Positions 1-9,659 are shown, counted from the stretch's first letter. The stretch: 64,000 nucleotides of DNA from Sphagnum compactum (GCA_965153455.1 OZ234495.1:11528875-11592874); one strand, 5' to 3'. Numbers and translations: made by a program. Notes: generated by a model from the letters alone, not told the origin.

Positions 1-426
1 ATTGTATTAACTAACAAGAAGATTACAAAGGTTGTATACTTCAAATGCTACAATAAAAAAACTATGGCTTGCAACAACTAACAAAGCTTGAAGGTTCTAT
101 GTGCACTCAAAAACCATGAAAGGAGAGAATGAAAGACAACTCAAAACCACTCCATTATATACTAACTCCTAACCCTAAAGTAGCCATCACTTAACCCTAA
201 CATAGCCGCCGCCTAATCCTAGCCGCCACCAAACCCAAACCCTAGCCGCCGCCAAACCCAAACCCTAGCCGTCGCCAAGCCCTAAGTAGCCTCCACTTCC
301 AAACCCTAACCACCATTATTCAACCTAACCTAACTACTATAAGGATGTGAATACTGTTCATCCTTTTGATGAATGTTTCACACATTCATCAACATTGGGA
401 ATTAGAAACGAATAGTATTTCTAACA
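1..426 (-). repeat. 3' LTR of element 1 (partial)
   Basis: This is LTR sequence of the family, truncated by the window start; about 105 bp are missing compared with its partner at 2722-3254. On the minus strand it starts TGTTAGAAATAC at 426. It carries a TATA box (TATATAA) at 155-161, a CCCTAA/GCCGCC array at about 170-335, and inverted repeats at 341-365, 367-391 and 402-424. Confidence 0.9.
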
Positions 427-436
427 CTCCCACTCT
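427..436 (-). other. Polypurine tract of element 1
   Basis: On the minus strand AGAGTGGGAG lies directly against the 3' LTR. This is the expected position for the plus-strand DNA primer. Its first bases overlap the pol stop codon. Element 3 (5081-5090) and element 6 (19661-19670) have the same ten bases, and element 4 differs by one. Confidence 0.8.
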
Positions 437-1952
437 ATGAAGTTTCTAATCCGAACATGTTTATCAATTTGTAATGTCGTTCTTTCGATAATGCCTCGGT
501 GAGCACATCCGCCACCATCTCTTCCGTTGAACGATATTCGAACGTAACTTCGCCATTTTCAACTCGTTCTCGAACAAAGTGATGCTGAACATCAATGTGC
601 TTTGTTCGAGCATGTTGCGTGGGATTCTTTGTCAATGATATTGCACCTTGGTTGTCACATCGAATCACCATCGCCTTCTTCTCTTTCATGTACCCTAATT
701 CTTTCATGAGCTTTGTCATCCATATGGCTTCCTTGGTAGCTTGTGTGCTTGTCATGTATTCGGCCTCCGTCGTTGACAAAGCGATTGTGGGTTGTCGTTT
801 GCTACTCCACGAAGTGGCACCACCTCCCATCATGAATACAAACCCTGTGGTGGATCTCCTATCTTCAAGGTCACCGGCCCAATCCGCATCACAATATGCG
901 ACCACATCTTGGGGTGATAATCCTCCGAAGCGTAATTTGAATTGCAATGTGCCTTGCAAGTATCGAAAAATGCGCTTCACCGCAATCCAATGTTCTAGGC
1001 TTGGATTGGCCATGTGTTGACTCACCACGCTTATTGGGTATGCCAAATCGGGTCGAGTACACAACATGGCATACATCAAGAATCCCACAGCTTGTTGATA
1101 AGGAACCTTCACCATTTCATCATCCTTGTTCATATTCTTCTTCAACTTCGTCTTGGGATCAAGTGGCACTCCGATGGCTTTGCAATCCTCCATGCGAAAG
1201 CGTTTGAGAATCTCCTTGAGATACCAAATTTGGTTGATGTAAAGAAGACGTTGTGCACGATCCCTTTCCACTTCCATGCCAAGGAAAAAATGCAAATCGC
1301 CAAGATCTTTCATTTCGAACTTTCGAGAAAGTTCTTCCTTCACTTGCAAAAGCTTGTCCTTATTATTGCACACCAAGATGAGATCATGGACGTAGACGAC
1401 GATGAAAAATTTCACATCCTCGACTTGCGCAACATACACACTAAAGTCCGCATCACTTCTCGTAAACTCGATGTTTTTCAAGAAAGCGTCTAGCTTTTGG
1501 TTCCAAGCCCTTGGAGATTGTTTCAAGCCATACAATGACTTGTGAAGCTTACACACAAGATGTTCACCTTCATGTGTGAATCCTTCGGGTTGCTCCATGT
1601 AGATCTCCTCTTCAAGGTCACCGTTGAGAAATGCGGATTTGACGTCCATTTGATGAATCTCCATGTCTTCAACGGCCGCTAGTGCAAGGATACAACGAAT
1701 TGACACAAACTTTGCAACGGGTGTAAAAGTTTCATTGTAATCGACTCCAAATGTTTGGGTGAAACCTCTTGCCACAAGTTTCGCCTTGTACCGTTCAACT
1801 TCACCATCCACCCCATGTTTGATTTTGAACACCCATTTGCAAGAAATGGGTTTTCTACCCTTGGGGAGTGGCACCAAGGACCAAGTGTTGTTGACAAGAA
1901 GAGAGTCGTATTCTTCTTGCATGGCAATCTCCCACTTCTTTGCATCTTCGCG
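435..1952 (-). pseudogene. pol: Copia pol: reverse transcriptase and RNase H (element 1)
   Basis: A long minus-strand frame covers a Copia RT followed by RNase H. RT landmarks are KWVFKIKHG, LVARGFTQ, MDVKSAFLNGDLEEEIYMEQP and KSLYGLKQSPRAW. The catalytic box that should read YVDD reads YVHD here (minus strand, around 1390-1400), so one catalytic aspartate is lost. RNase H follows with [27 protein letters not shown] and [10 protein letters not shown], which carry the usual acidic residues. The frame ends at the polypurine tract. Upstream it shifts near 1950, where the continuation of the integrase and linker lies in another frame. The short N-terminal extension of the open frame up to 2036 is read-through of that shift and not protein. 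The copy is dead. Confidence 0.9.
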
Positions 1953-2521
1953 CCATTCAACGCCTCTTCCACGGTTTGGGGTTCTTCCGAAAATGCCATG
2001 GTGGCTCGTTCCACCTCTTTGGTGGCGACCCACCAATCACGAGGCCACTCCTTACGTTGTCTTTGGGGCCTTTCTCTTGGTCCATCTTGTTGTGGTTCAT
2101 TCAAACCCTCATCTTGTGATGAAGCAAATTCTTCTTCCGAAGAAGAGTTTATTGTAGATTCATCACCTTCCACGTCTTCCGCTGGTCTTGCCTTCAAAGA
2201 TATAGGATTAACATCCTTCACAAGTTCATCGACTTCATCCACAACAAGGTGTTCTATTTGGTTTGAAAGGGGTCTCTTATCACGAACACCTTCTACTTCT
2301 TCCGTCCCTTCAAGGAATACAACATCTCGACTCTTAATGATCCTTTTGGTTTTTAGACACATTAAGCGATATGCTTTGGTCCCTTCACAATACCCTAGAA
2401 ACACACAAGGTATGGATTTGGACTCTAATTTGCTTCTCTTTTCATCTGGAATGTGTGCAAATGTTTTGCAACCAAAAACTCTCAAATGAGATACATACGG
2501 CTTTGTACGGGTCCACGCTTC
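1950..2521 (-). pseudogene. pol: Copia integrase C-terminal region and linker to RT (element 1)
   Basis: The minus-strand frame encodes the typical Copia integrase tail (HLRVFGCKTFAHIPDEKRSK, VFLGYCEGTKAYRLM, KSRDVVFLEG), an acidic serine-rich linker, and RPQRQRKEWPRDWWVATKEV just ahead of RT. The catalytic integrase core, protease and gag are deleted; near 2521 the frame runs straight into 5' leader sequence. A frameshift near 1950 separates it from the RT frame. Confidence 0.85.
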
Positions 2522-2707
2522 CACACCTCCCACTCACTTGGAAAAGTTGCAAGCTCCTTGTATGCCACCACTTGGAAATGAACTCCCACTCACTTTACAA
2601 ACTAAAAATCTTCTCTCAAAAGGATTCTCTCTCTTTTTCTATGCAATACAAGCTCAAAACCTTTCACTACTTCTTGTTGTAACACAACGTCCTTTCTCTT
2701 GCTTGGT

Positions 2708-2721
2708 GTGGGCCCATAACC
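2708..2721 (-). other. Primer-binding site of element 1 (initiator tRNA-Met, anticodon arm)
   Basis: The plus strand reads GTGGGCCCATAACC and touches the inner end of the 5' LTR. By my recollection of plant initiator tRNA-Met, this equals the anticodon stem-loop (CAT is the anticodon). The element's own strand is therefore complementary to the middle of the tRNA and not to its CCA end. Drosophila copia is the established example of such half-tRNA priming. The same 14-mer is present in elements 2, 3, 5 and 7. Confidence 0.7.
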
Positions 2722-3254
2722 TATTGGAAACAACTTGAAAACAAGCAAGAAATGAAAGCTTCAAGGTTCATGAAATGGAACAATTGTATTAACTAACAAG
2801 AAGATTACAAAGGTTGTATGCTTCAAATGCTACAATCACAAAACTATGGCTTGCAACAACTAACAAAGCTTGAAGGTTCTATATGCACTCAAAAACCATG
2901 AATGGAGAGAATGAAAGACTACTCAAAACCACTCCATTATATACTAACTCCTAACCCTAAAGTAGCCGTCACTTAGCCCTAACCTAGCCGCCGCCTAACT
3001 CTAGCCGCCACCAAACCCTAACGTTAGCCGCCACCAAACCCTAACCCTAGCCGCCACCAAACCCTAACCCTAGCCACCGCCAAACCCAAACCCTAGCCGC
3101 CGCCAAGCCCTAAGTAGCCTCCACTTCCAAACCCTAGCCACCACTATTCAACCTAACCTAACTACTATAAGGATGTGAATACTATTCATCCTTTTGATGA
3201 ATGTTTCACACATTCATCAACATTGGGAATTAGTAACGAATAGTATTTCTAACA
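2722..3254 (-). repeat. 5' LTR of element 1
   Basis: A full-length LTR of 533 bp. Minus-strand ends are TGTTAGAAA and TTTCCAATA, an imperfect terminal inverted repeat of the TG..TA type. It contains the TATA box, the telo-box/GCC-box array (about 2945-3120) and the stacked inverted repeats next to 3254. Confidence 0.9.
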
Positions 3255-3588
3255 CCCATTCGCGCCTTGTTTGATTTTGAACACCCATTTGCAAGATATG
3301 GGTTTCCTACCAGCAAGAAGTGGCACCAAAGTCCATGTGTTGTTTGCCATGAGGGAATAATATTCTTTTTGCATTGCGCACTCGCACTCCTAGGAATTTT
3401 CACATGTTAATGCTTCTTGAATATTTTGGGGCTCCTCCAAAAATGCAACGGTGGCACGCTCCACCTCCTTGGTAGCAATCCACCAATCCTGAGGCCATTC
3501 CCTTCGTTGCCTTTGAGGTCTTTCCCTTGACACATGTTGTGAAGGTTCATTCGAAACAACAAATTGTTGTTCCAGTGAAGAACTTGGC
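3255..3588 (-). pseudogene. pol: Copia RT N-terminus and linker fragment (element 2)
   Basis: On the minus strand this encodes the region just before and into RT, including RPQRQRREWPQDWWIATKEV and VAFLEEPQNIQEALTCENS, then a stop and the beginning of RT up to the element 1 insertion. It belongs to the same subfamily as element 3. The open frame at 3390-3665 runs past a deletion junction near 3588 into gag DNA in a wrong frame. Confidence 0.8.
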
Positions 3589-3924
3589 GAAGAATCTCCT
3601 TCGAAGGAACAACTTGTTACTGATTGTCTTAGCTTCATGCACACCGCAAAGAGCTTCGCACGCACTTCTCACATTGTCACAATATTGAATGTGTGCAAGT
3701 TGGGCATCCGTGAGATGTTCACAAAGCAATGCAAAAGCCTTGGTCTCTTTCTCGTTGTAATCGGCCCTTGCAACTTCTTCACTTGGTAAGGTGGCACTCC
3801 CATCAACGAATTTCCAAAGCCCATGTTTAGAAAACATCATGCGCATTTTGAACTTCCAAAGGTGGAAGTTGCCACCATCAAACTTCTTCATGACTTTCAA
3901 GGATTCCATTTGAAAAGAAGACAT
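3589..3924 (-). pseudogene. gag: Copia gag N-terminal fragment (element 2)
   Basis: The minus-strand frame starts MSSFQMESLKVMKKFDGGNF and continues through WKFKMRMMFSKHGLWKFVDG and LCEHLTDAQLAHIQYCDNV, the copia-type gag (UBN2-like) N-terminus seen intact in elements 3 and 5. About 110 codons remain. The frame then jumps into the gag/pol linker; the zinc knuckle, protease and integrase are gone. The ATG at 3924 corresponds to the conserved MSSFQ start; an in-frame upstream ATG at 3951 is also possible. Confidence 0.8.
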
Positions 3925-4441
3925 TTTGAACACAAATGCTGCAACAAACACTCTCTCAAAAGATCGAAAGCTTTGGAAGAAATCTTTAACACCTCACGTA
4001 AACTTGAAAATCTAAAACTTGAAAATCTGTTATTACACAAGCTTGAAATTTTACTTGAAATTGCAACAATGGGAAGAACTCTCTTTGACACACTTGAAAC
4101 TTCACACTTTCAACAACTTGAAGACCTCTTTTGCACACACCTTAAACTTTCAACGAATCGAAGAACTCTCTTCCACACACCTCAAACTTTTAACGAATCG
4201 AAGAACTCTCTTCCACACACTTTCTCAAACTTGAAAAACAAGTTTTTCACACTTGAAAAACTTACAACACTTTGAAGAAAATCTCTTCCACACCTCCCAC
4301 TCACGTGGAAATGGATTCCCACTCTCTTTGCAACCTTGTAAACTAAAAGCCTTCCCTCAAAAGATTGTCCCTTTCTATACCATACAAGCTAAACCCTTGA
4401 CTACTTCTTGTTCTAACACAATGTCCTTTCTCTTGCTTGGT

Positions 4442-4455
4442 GTGGGCCCATAACC
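4442..4455 (-). other. Primer-binding site of element 2
   Basis: The 14 bases GTGGGCCCATAACC (plus strand) abut the LTR, identical to the sites of elements 1, 3, 5 and 7. Confidence 0.7.
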
Positions 4456-4590
4456 TATTGGAAACAACTTGAAAACAAGCAAGAAATGAAAACACCCAAT
4501 GTTCATAAAATGGAACAATTGTATTAACTAACGAGAATCACAAAGGTTGTATGCTTCAAATGCTATAATCACAAAACTATGGCTTGCAAC
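4456..4590 (-). repeat. 5' LTR of element 2, left piece
   Basis: The inner end of the LTR (starts TATTGGAAAC at 4456), interrupted after GCAAC at 4590 by element 3. The LTR resumes at 10152 after a second GCAAC (10147-10151). Confidence 0.9.
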
Positions 4591-5080
4591 TATTGGAAAC
4601 AACTTGAAAACAAGCAAGAAATGCAACACTCAAGGTTCATGAAATGGAACAATTGTATTAACTAAAAGAAGATTACAAAGGTTGTATGCTTCAAATGCTA
4701 CAATCATAAAACTATGGCTTGCAACAACTAACAAAGCTTGAAGGTTCTATGTGCACTCAACAACCATGAAAGGAAAGAATGAAAGACAATTCAAAACCAC
4801 TCCATTATATACTATCTCCTAACCCTGAAGTAGCCGCCACTTAACCCTGACCTAGCCGCCACCAAACCCTAACCGTAGCCGCCGCCTAACCCTAGCCGCC
4901 ACCAAACCCTAAACCTTGCCGCCGCCTAACCCTAACCCTAGCCGCCGCCAAACCCTAAGTAGTCTCCACTTCTAAACCCTAACCTAACAACTACAAGGAT
5001 GTGTATACTATTCATCCTTTTGATGAATGTTTAACACATTCATCAACATTGGGAATTAGAAACGAATAGTATTTCTAACA
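4591..5080 (-). repeat. 3' LTR of element 3
   Basis: 490 bp, running from TATTGGAAAC at 4591 to the end at 5080 (minus-strand start TGTTAGAAATAC). It is nearly identical to 9674-10146 apart from an extra part-unit in the CCCTAA/GCCGCC array. Confidence 0.95.
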
Positions 5081-5090
5081 CTCCCACTCT
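5081..5090 (-). other. Polypurine tract of element 3
   Basis: AGAGTGGGAG on the minus strand, adjacent to the 3' LTR. The pol stop codon (5089-5091) overlaps its first two bases, so coding sequence runs to within eight bases of the LTR. Confidence 0.8.
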
Positions 5091-5967
5091 ATGAAGTTTC
5101 TAATCCGAACATGTTTATCAACTTATGATGTCGTTCTTTAGATAATGCCTTAGTAAGGACATCCGCCACCATGTGTTCGGTTGTACAATATTCAAATCGA
5201 ACTTTTCCATTTTCAACTCGTTCTCGAACAAAATGATGTTGTACATCAATGTGTTTTGTTCGTGCATGGTGAGTGGGATTCTTGGTCAATGATATCGCAC
5301 CTTGATTGTCGCATCGAATCACCATCATTTTCTTCTCCTCCATGTATCCTAAATCCATCATCAATTTTGTTATCCATATGGCTTTTTTTGTGGCTTGCGT
5401 GTTCGCCATGTATTCCGCCTCCGTGGTGGACAATGCTATTGTGGGTTGTCGTTTGCTACTCCAAGAAATCGTTCCACCTCCAATCATGAAAACAAACCTT
5501 GTGGTGGACCTCCTATCTTCAAGATCACCACCCCAATCCGCATCACAATATCCAAGAACTTCCTTGGATGGTGTTCCACCAAATTGTAATTTCATTTGCA
5601 ATGTACCTTGCAAATATCGAAAGATTCGTTTGACGGCCATCCAATGCTCCATGTTAGGGTTCGCCATGTGTTGACTCAACACGCTTATTGGGTATGCCAA
5701 GTCGGGTCGTGTGCACAACATGGCATACATCAAAGACCCAACCGCTTGTTGATATGGGAATCCCTTTGATTCATCATTTCCATTCACATTCCTTTGTAAC
5801 TTCACCTTGGGATCCAATGGAACTCCAATGGGCTTACATTCTTCCATTCGAAACCGCTTCAATATTTCCTTGAGGTATTTGATTTGGTTGATGCGTAGGA
5901 GTCTTTCGTCACGATTCCTTTCCACCTCCATCCCCAAAAAGAAATGCAACTCCCCGAGGTCCTTCAT
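5089..5967 (-). CDS. pol: Copia pol, 3' part: end of RT and RNase H (element 3)
   Basis: 292 codons starting MKDLGELHFFLGMEVERN, a Copia RT thumb motif, through the connection region (RPDLAYPISVLSQHMANP, FRYLQGTL) to RNase H. RNase H motifs are [29 protein letters not shown] and [14 protein letters not shown]. The product would copy RNA to DNA and degrade the RNA strand inside the cytoplasmic particle. It is in frame with the upstream pol frame and separated from it by a single stop, TAA in place of the GAA of SRKFEMKDL in related copies. The first methionine is therefore internal to the ancestral polyprotein, not a real start. Confidence 0.9.
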   Translation of the reverse strand: MKDLGELHFFLGMEVERNRDERLLRINQIKYLKEILKRFRMEECKPIGVPLDPKVKLQRNVNGNDESKGFPYQQAVGSLMYAMLCTRPDLAYPISVLSQHMANPNMEHWMAVKRIFRYLQGTLQMKLQFGGTPSKEVLGYCDADWGGDLEDRRSTTRFVFMIGGGTISWSSKRQPTIALSTTEAEYMANTQATKKAIWITKLMMDLGYMEEKKMMVIRCDNQGAISLTKNPTHHARTKHIDVQHHFVRERVENGKVRFEYCTTEHMVADVLTKALSKERHHKLINMFGLETS

Positions 5968-8262
5968 TTAAAATTTTTGACTCAATTCCTCTTTGATTTG
6001 CAAAAGTTTGTTTTGATCGTTGCACACCAAAATGAGGTCGTCCACATAGACCACAATGAAAAACTTCACATCTCCCACTTGTGCAACGTACACACTAGGA
6101 TCCGCCTCACTCTTGATAAATTCAATGCTTTTGAGAAACGCATCTAACTTTTGATTCCATGCCCTTGGAGATTGTTTCAAACCATACAAGGACTTTTGAA
6201 GCTTACACACGAGATGTTCACCTCCTTGGTGCACAAACCCTTGAGGTTGCTCCATGTAAATCTCCTCTTCAAGCTCGCCATTGAGAAATGCGGTTTTCAC
6301 GTCCATTTGATGGATCTCCATGTCTTCCAAGGCCGCCAATACAAGAATACAACGAATAGATGCAAATTTTGCGACCGGCGCAAAAGTTTCGTTGTAATCC
6401 ACTCCGTAGGTTTGGGTAAAACCTCTTGCTACTAATCTAGCCTTGTAGCGTTCCACTTCCCCATTTGCGCCTTGTTTGATTTTGAACACCCATTTGCAAG
6501 AAACGGGTTTCCTACCGGCGGGAAGTGGTACCAAAGTCCATGTGTTGTTTATCATGAGGGAATCATATTCTTCTTGCATCGCACACTCCCACTCCTTGGA
6601 ATTTTCACATGTCAATGCTTCTTCAATATTTTGGGGCTCCTCCAAAAATGCAACGGTGGCGCGCTCCACCTCTTTGGTAGCAATCCACCAATCCCGAGGC
6701 CATTCCCTTCGTTGCCTTTGAGGTCTTTCCCTCGCAATATCTTGTGAAGGTTCACAAGATGGGTTATCATTGGAAACAACAAATTCCTCTTCCGATGAAG
6801 AACTTGGTGTGGATTCACTTTGCACACCTTCCATTCTTGTTTCACTCAAAGGTCTATCTTGACTAAAGGCCAATGGTTCTTCTCCCTCAACTTCTTCATG
6901 CACAACTACATTTTCTTCTTTCTCAAGATGAGGTACACCACCTATTTCCTTTGACCCTTCAATGAACACAACATCTCTACTTTTGATGATTCTCTTGGTT
7001 TTCACACACATCAAGCGATACGCTTTGGTGCCTTCGTAATATCCTAAAAACACACAAGGCATGGACTTGGAGTCTAATTTGGTCCTCTTCTCATCGGGGA
7101 CATGTGCAAAGGCTTTACAACCAAAAACTCTCAAATGGGACACATCGGGTTTCCTACCACTCCACGCTTCTTGAGGGGTCTTGGAATCAAGAGCCTTGGT
7201 TGGACATCGATTTTTGATGTACACCGCCGTGTTCACCGCTTCGCCCCAAAATTCAAGTTCCAACCCTTGTGCAAGAATCATGTTTCTTGCACATTCCATG
7301 ATGGTTCTATTGGCACGTTCCGCAACACCGTTTTGTTGTGGGGAATAGGGCGCACTTGTTTGTCGTTGAATTCCACATTCCGCAAGAAATGCGTCAAATT
7401 TCTTAGACACAAATTCTCCTCCGTTGTCGGAACGTAGCACTTTGATTTTGTGACCAATTTCGTTCTCCACCAAGGCCTTGTATTGTTTGAACTTTTTAAA
7501 CGCTTCTCCTTTGGCCTTCAAAAGATAGACATGAGTTTTCCTTGAGAAATCGTCAATGAAAGTGAGAAAGTATCGCGCTCCACCATGTGATGTAGTCTTC
7601 ATTGGCCCGCACACATCGGTGTGCACAATCTCCAAAAGTTGTGAAGCCCTCGTTGCTCCGTCCTTGGGAAATGATGTTCTTTGATGTTTGCCTTTGACGC
7701 ATCCTTCACAAATGTGATGCAACGGCACTTCTTTCAAATTCATGCCATCCACCATGGCATCTAACTCCTTAAGGCTTGCCATGTTGAGATGGCCAAGTCT
7801 TTCACGCCAAAGCATCGCACTTTCCTCCAAAGAATTTGCAATGTCTGCCATGTCCTTACGCACCTTCACATTAAGAAGGTACAAGTTCTTATCCCTTCGT
7901 GCTTGCGCCACAACAACTCCTCGAGCATCGTTGACCTTACAACCATCCTTGTCAAATTCCACTTTGAAACCTTCCGAAATGAGTTTGCTCACCGAAATGA
8001 GATTATTCTTCATTTTTGGAACATGAAGAACTTGGGTGATGGTTGTGTGTGTCAATTGGCCTCCCACTTGCAATGTGGCTTTGATGCTCCCCTTGCCAAT
8101 GGCCTCCAAAACGGTGTCATCGCCCATGAACACCCTCCTTGGGGAAATGCGCTCGTACGTGGTAAACCATTCTTGTTCGAATGTCATGTGTTGCGTTGCA
8201 CCCGAATCGACAATCCAATCATACATGGTATGATCATTAGCACTCAATGCCGCAACAAACAT
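5968..8262 (-). CDS. pol: Copia pol: protease, integrase, RT palm (element 3)
   Basis: 764 codons on the minus strand. In order: aspartic protease with DWIVDSGATQHM (about residues 14-25); pre-integrase zinc domain (LGHLN..., PLHHICEGCVKGKHQRTSF, about 155-200); integrase core with HTDVCGPM, FIDDFSRK, LRSDNGGEF and QQNGVAERANR (about 210-330), which supply the D, D, E triad; integrase tail (HLRVFGCKAFAHVPDEKR); acidic linker; and RT with KWVFKIKQG, VARGFTQTYGVDYNETFAPV, MDVKTAFLNG and the catalytic YVDD. The order integrase before RT defines Copia. The annotated start is only the first methionine after a one-base deletion that breaks the gag-pol frame; in element 5 gag and protease are one continuous frame. 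The stop at 5968-5970 is a point mutation. Confidence 0.93.
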   Translation of the reverse strand: MFVAALSANDHTMYDWIVDSGATQHMTFEQEWFTTYERISPRRVFMGDDTVLEAIGKGSIKATLQVGGQLTHTTITQVLHVPKMKNNLISVSKLISEGFKVEFDKDGCKVNDARGVVVAQARRDKNLYLLNVKVRKDMADIANSLEESAMLWRERLGHLNMASLKELDAMVDGMNLKEVPLHHICEGCVKGKHQRTSFPKDGATRASQLLEIVHTDVCGPMKTTSHGGARYFLTFIDDFSRKTHVYLLKAKGEAFKKFKQYKALVENEIGHKIKVLRSDNGGEFVSKKFDAFLAECGIQRQTSAPYSPQQNGVAERANRTIMECARNMILAQGLELEFWGEAVNTAVYIKNRCPTKALDSKTPQEAWSGRKPDVSHLRVFGCKAFAHVPDEKRTKLDSKSMPCVFLGYYEGTKAYRLMCVKTKRIIKSRDVVFIEGSKEIGGVPHLEKEENVVVHEEVEGEEPLAFSQDRPLSETRMEGVQSESTPSSSSEEEFVVSNDNPSCEPSQDIARERPQRQRREWPRDWWIATKEVERATVAFLEEPQNIEEALTCENSKEWECAMQEEYDSLMINNTWTLVPLPAGRKPVSCKWVFKIKQGANGEVERYKARLVARGFTQTYGVDYNETFAPVAKFASIRCILVLAALEDMEIHQMDVKTAFLNGELEEEIYMEQPQGFVHQGGEHLVCKLQKSLYGLKQSPRAWNQKLDAFLKSIEFIKSEADPSVYVAQVGDVKFFIVVYVDDLILVCNDQNKLLQIKEELSQKF

Positions 8263-9002
8263 TTGTTCGTGATCTTCACAAGTTGATTAACTTTTTCTTT
8301 TTCATCATTTTTCTTCTTCAAACAATTTCTCACAAAATGTCCGGGTTTCTTACAATAAAAGCAAAGCTTCTCATTTGGCTTGTGAGTTTTGTTCACTAAT
8401 GCGGTAGTCTCGGAATTCTCACATTCTTTTCTTTTGGACACTTCGTGAAGCAACCTTGCTACAACGAATTGAAGGTCTACATCTTTCGTGGACATGGACT
8501 CCAAGCTTGTGACTAAGTTATCAAAGGATGGAGGAAGGCTCATGAGGAGTACCATGTAAACATCTTCATCCGTAATGTTCACCTCGATGGAACGTAGTCG
8601 GTCCGCAAGGGCTTTCACCGTGTTGATGTGCACAAGCATGTCATCTCCTTCTTGCATTTTGATGGTGAAGAATCTCCTTCGAAGGAACAACTTGTTGCCA
8701 ATGGTCTTAGCTTCATGCACACCACAAAGAGCCTCCCACGCACTTCTCACATTGTCACAATATTGAATGTGTGCAAGTTGGGCATCCGTGAGATGTTCGC
8801 AAAGCAATGCAAAAGCCTTGGTCTCTTTTTCGTTGTAATCGGCCCTTGCAACTTCTTCACTTGGCAAGGTGGCACTCCCATCAACAAATTTCCAAAGCCC
8901 ATGTTTGGAAAACATCATGCGCATTTTGAACTTCCAAAGGTGAAAGTTGCCACCATCAAACTTCTCCATGACTTTCAAGGACTCCATTTGAAAAGAAGAC
9001 AT
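8244..9002 (-). CDS. gag: Copia gag with zinc knuckle (element 3)
   Basis: About 250 codons from MSSFQMESLKVMEKFDGGNF. The N-terminal half is the copia-type gag/UBN2 fold (LCEHLTDAQLAHIQYCDNV, KLFLRRRFFTIKMQEGDDM, LLMSLPPSFDNLVTSLESMS). A CCHC zinc knuckle, CFYCKKPGHFVRNC, lies near the C-terminus and should bind the genomic RNA. The end (KITNKCLLRH) is produced by a single-base deletion near 8290; element 5 reads through into protease. I chose the MSSFQ methionine because it is conserved in elements 2, 5 and 7; an in-frame upstream ATG at 9035 would add 11 residues. Confidence 0.92.
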   Translation of the reverse strand: MSSFQMESLKVMEKFDGGNFHLWKFKMRMMFSKHGLWKFVDGSATLPSEEVARADYNEKETKAFALLCEHLTDAQLAHIQYCDNVRSAWEALCGVHEAKTIGNKLFLRRRFFTIKMQEGDDMLVHINTVKALADRLRSIEVNITDEDVYMVLLMSLPPSFDNLVTSLESMSTKDVDLQFVVARLLHEVSKRKECENSETTALVNKTHKPNEKLCFYCKKPGHFVRNCLKKKNDEKEKVNQLVKITNKCLLRH

Positions 9003-9659
9003 TTTGAACACAAATGCTACAACAAACACTCTCAAACTTGAAAGTTGAAGTTTTCAACAACTAAAAGAACTATCTTCCAAACACTTTCACTTGGAAAACC
9101 TTGATACTTTCAAAAACAAGTTTTTCACACTTGAAAAACTTACAACACCTTGAAGAAATCTCTTCCACACCTCTCACTCACTTGTAAGACTATTATCTTT
9201 GCAACCTTGCAAACAAAAAGCCTTCCCTCAAAAGGATTCTCCCTTTCTATGTTGTACAAGCAAACACTTTCAAAAAACTTAAACGAAACAAGTTTCCTAA
9301 AAACCTTTACAAGAAACTTGAAAAACTTCTCTTACACCTCAAACTTCAATGTTGGAAACCTCAAAAACTTGAAGAACTCTCTTTCACACTTTTGAACTTC
9401 AAACTTGAAACTTAAAGACTTGAAGAACACTCTTCCACACTTAAGAACTTACAACACTTTGAAGAAGTCTCTTCCACACCTCCCACTCACTTGGAAAAGT
9501 TGCAAGCTCCTTGTATGCCACCACTTGGAAATGAACTCTCTCTCCCTTTGCAAACTAAGAACCTTGTCTCAAAAGGATTCTCTCCTTTTTCCTATGCAAT
9601 ACAAGCTCAAACCTTTCACTACTTCTTGTTCTAACACAATGTCCTTTCTCTTGCTTGGT
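9003..9659 (-). other. 5' leader of element 3
   Basis: This region lies between the PBS and the gag start. On the plus strand it is built of reiterated CTTGAA/AACTTCA and CTCTTCCACAC phrases, a low-complexity repeat of about 25-60 bp that is also present in the leaders of elements 2, 5 and 7. The small open frames here are products of that repetition. The leader would contain any packaging and dimerisation signals, but none can be recognised. Confidence 0.6.

Larger units (their letters stand above)
1..3254 (-). mobile_element. Ty1/Copia LTR retrotransposon, element 1 (internally deleted)
   Basis: From right to left the element reads 5' LTR (2722-3254), PBS (2708-2721), a short leader, the C-terminal part of integrase, RT, RNase H, polypurine tract and 3' LTR (1-426, cut by the window edge). 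Gag, protease and most of integrase are missing. The leader joins integrase directly near 2521, so this copy could not move on its own. The right flank at 3255 continues inside the RT gene of another Copia element, so element 1 was inserted into element 2. Its coding type (for example MEQPEGF in RT) matches element 4 and differs from elements 2, 3, 5 and 7 (MEQPQGF). The left target-site copy lies outside the window, so the target duplication cannot be checked. Confidence 0.9.

Noticed and set aside
170-340. Interstitial telomere or chromosome-fusion scar (CCCTAA repeats)
   Set aside because: The repeats are interrupted by GCCGCC, lie at the same place in every LTR of the family and are LTR components, not telomeric arrays.
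595-2738. Plus-strand open frames of 60-244 codons over the Copia pol of element 1
   Set aside because: They are antisense shadows of the RT/RNase H and integrase frames; no independent motif.
3930-4453. Small open frames in the leaders of elements 2, 3 and 5 (also 9150-9671, 18530-19149)
   Set aside because: They are readings of the reiterated CTTGAA/CTCTTCCACAC leader sequence.
8244-8300. Programmed ribosomal frameshift between gag and pol in element 3
   Set aside because: Element 5 has gag and protease in one frame; element 3 differs by a single missing base and shows no slippery site.
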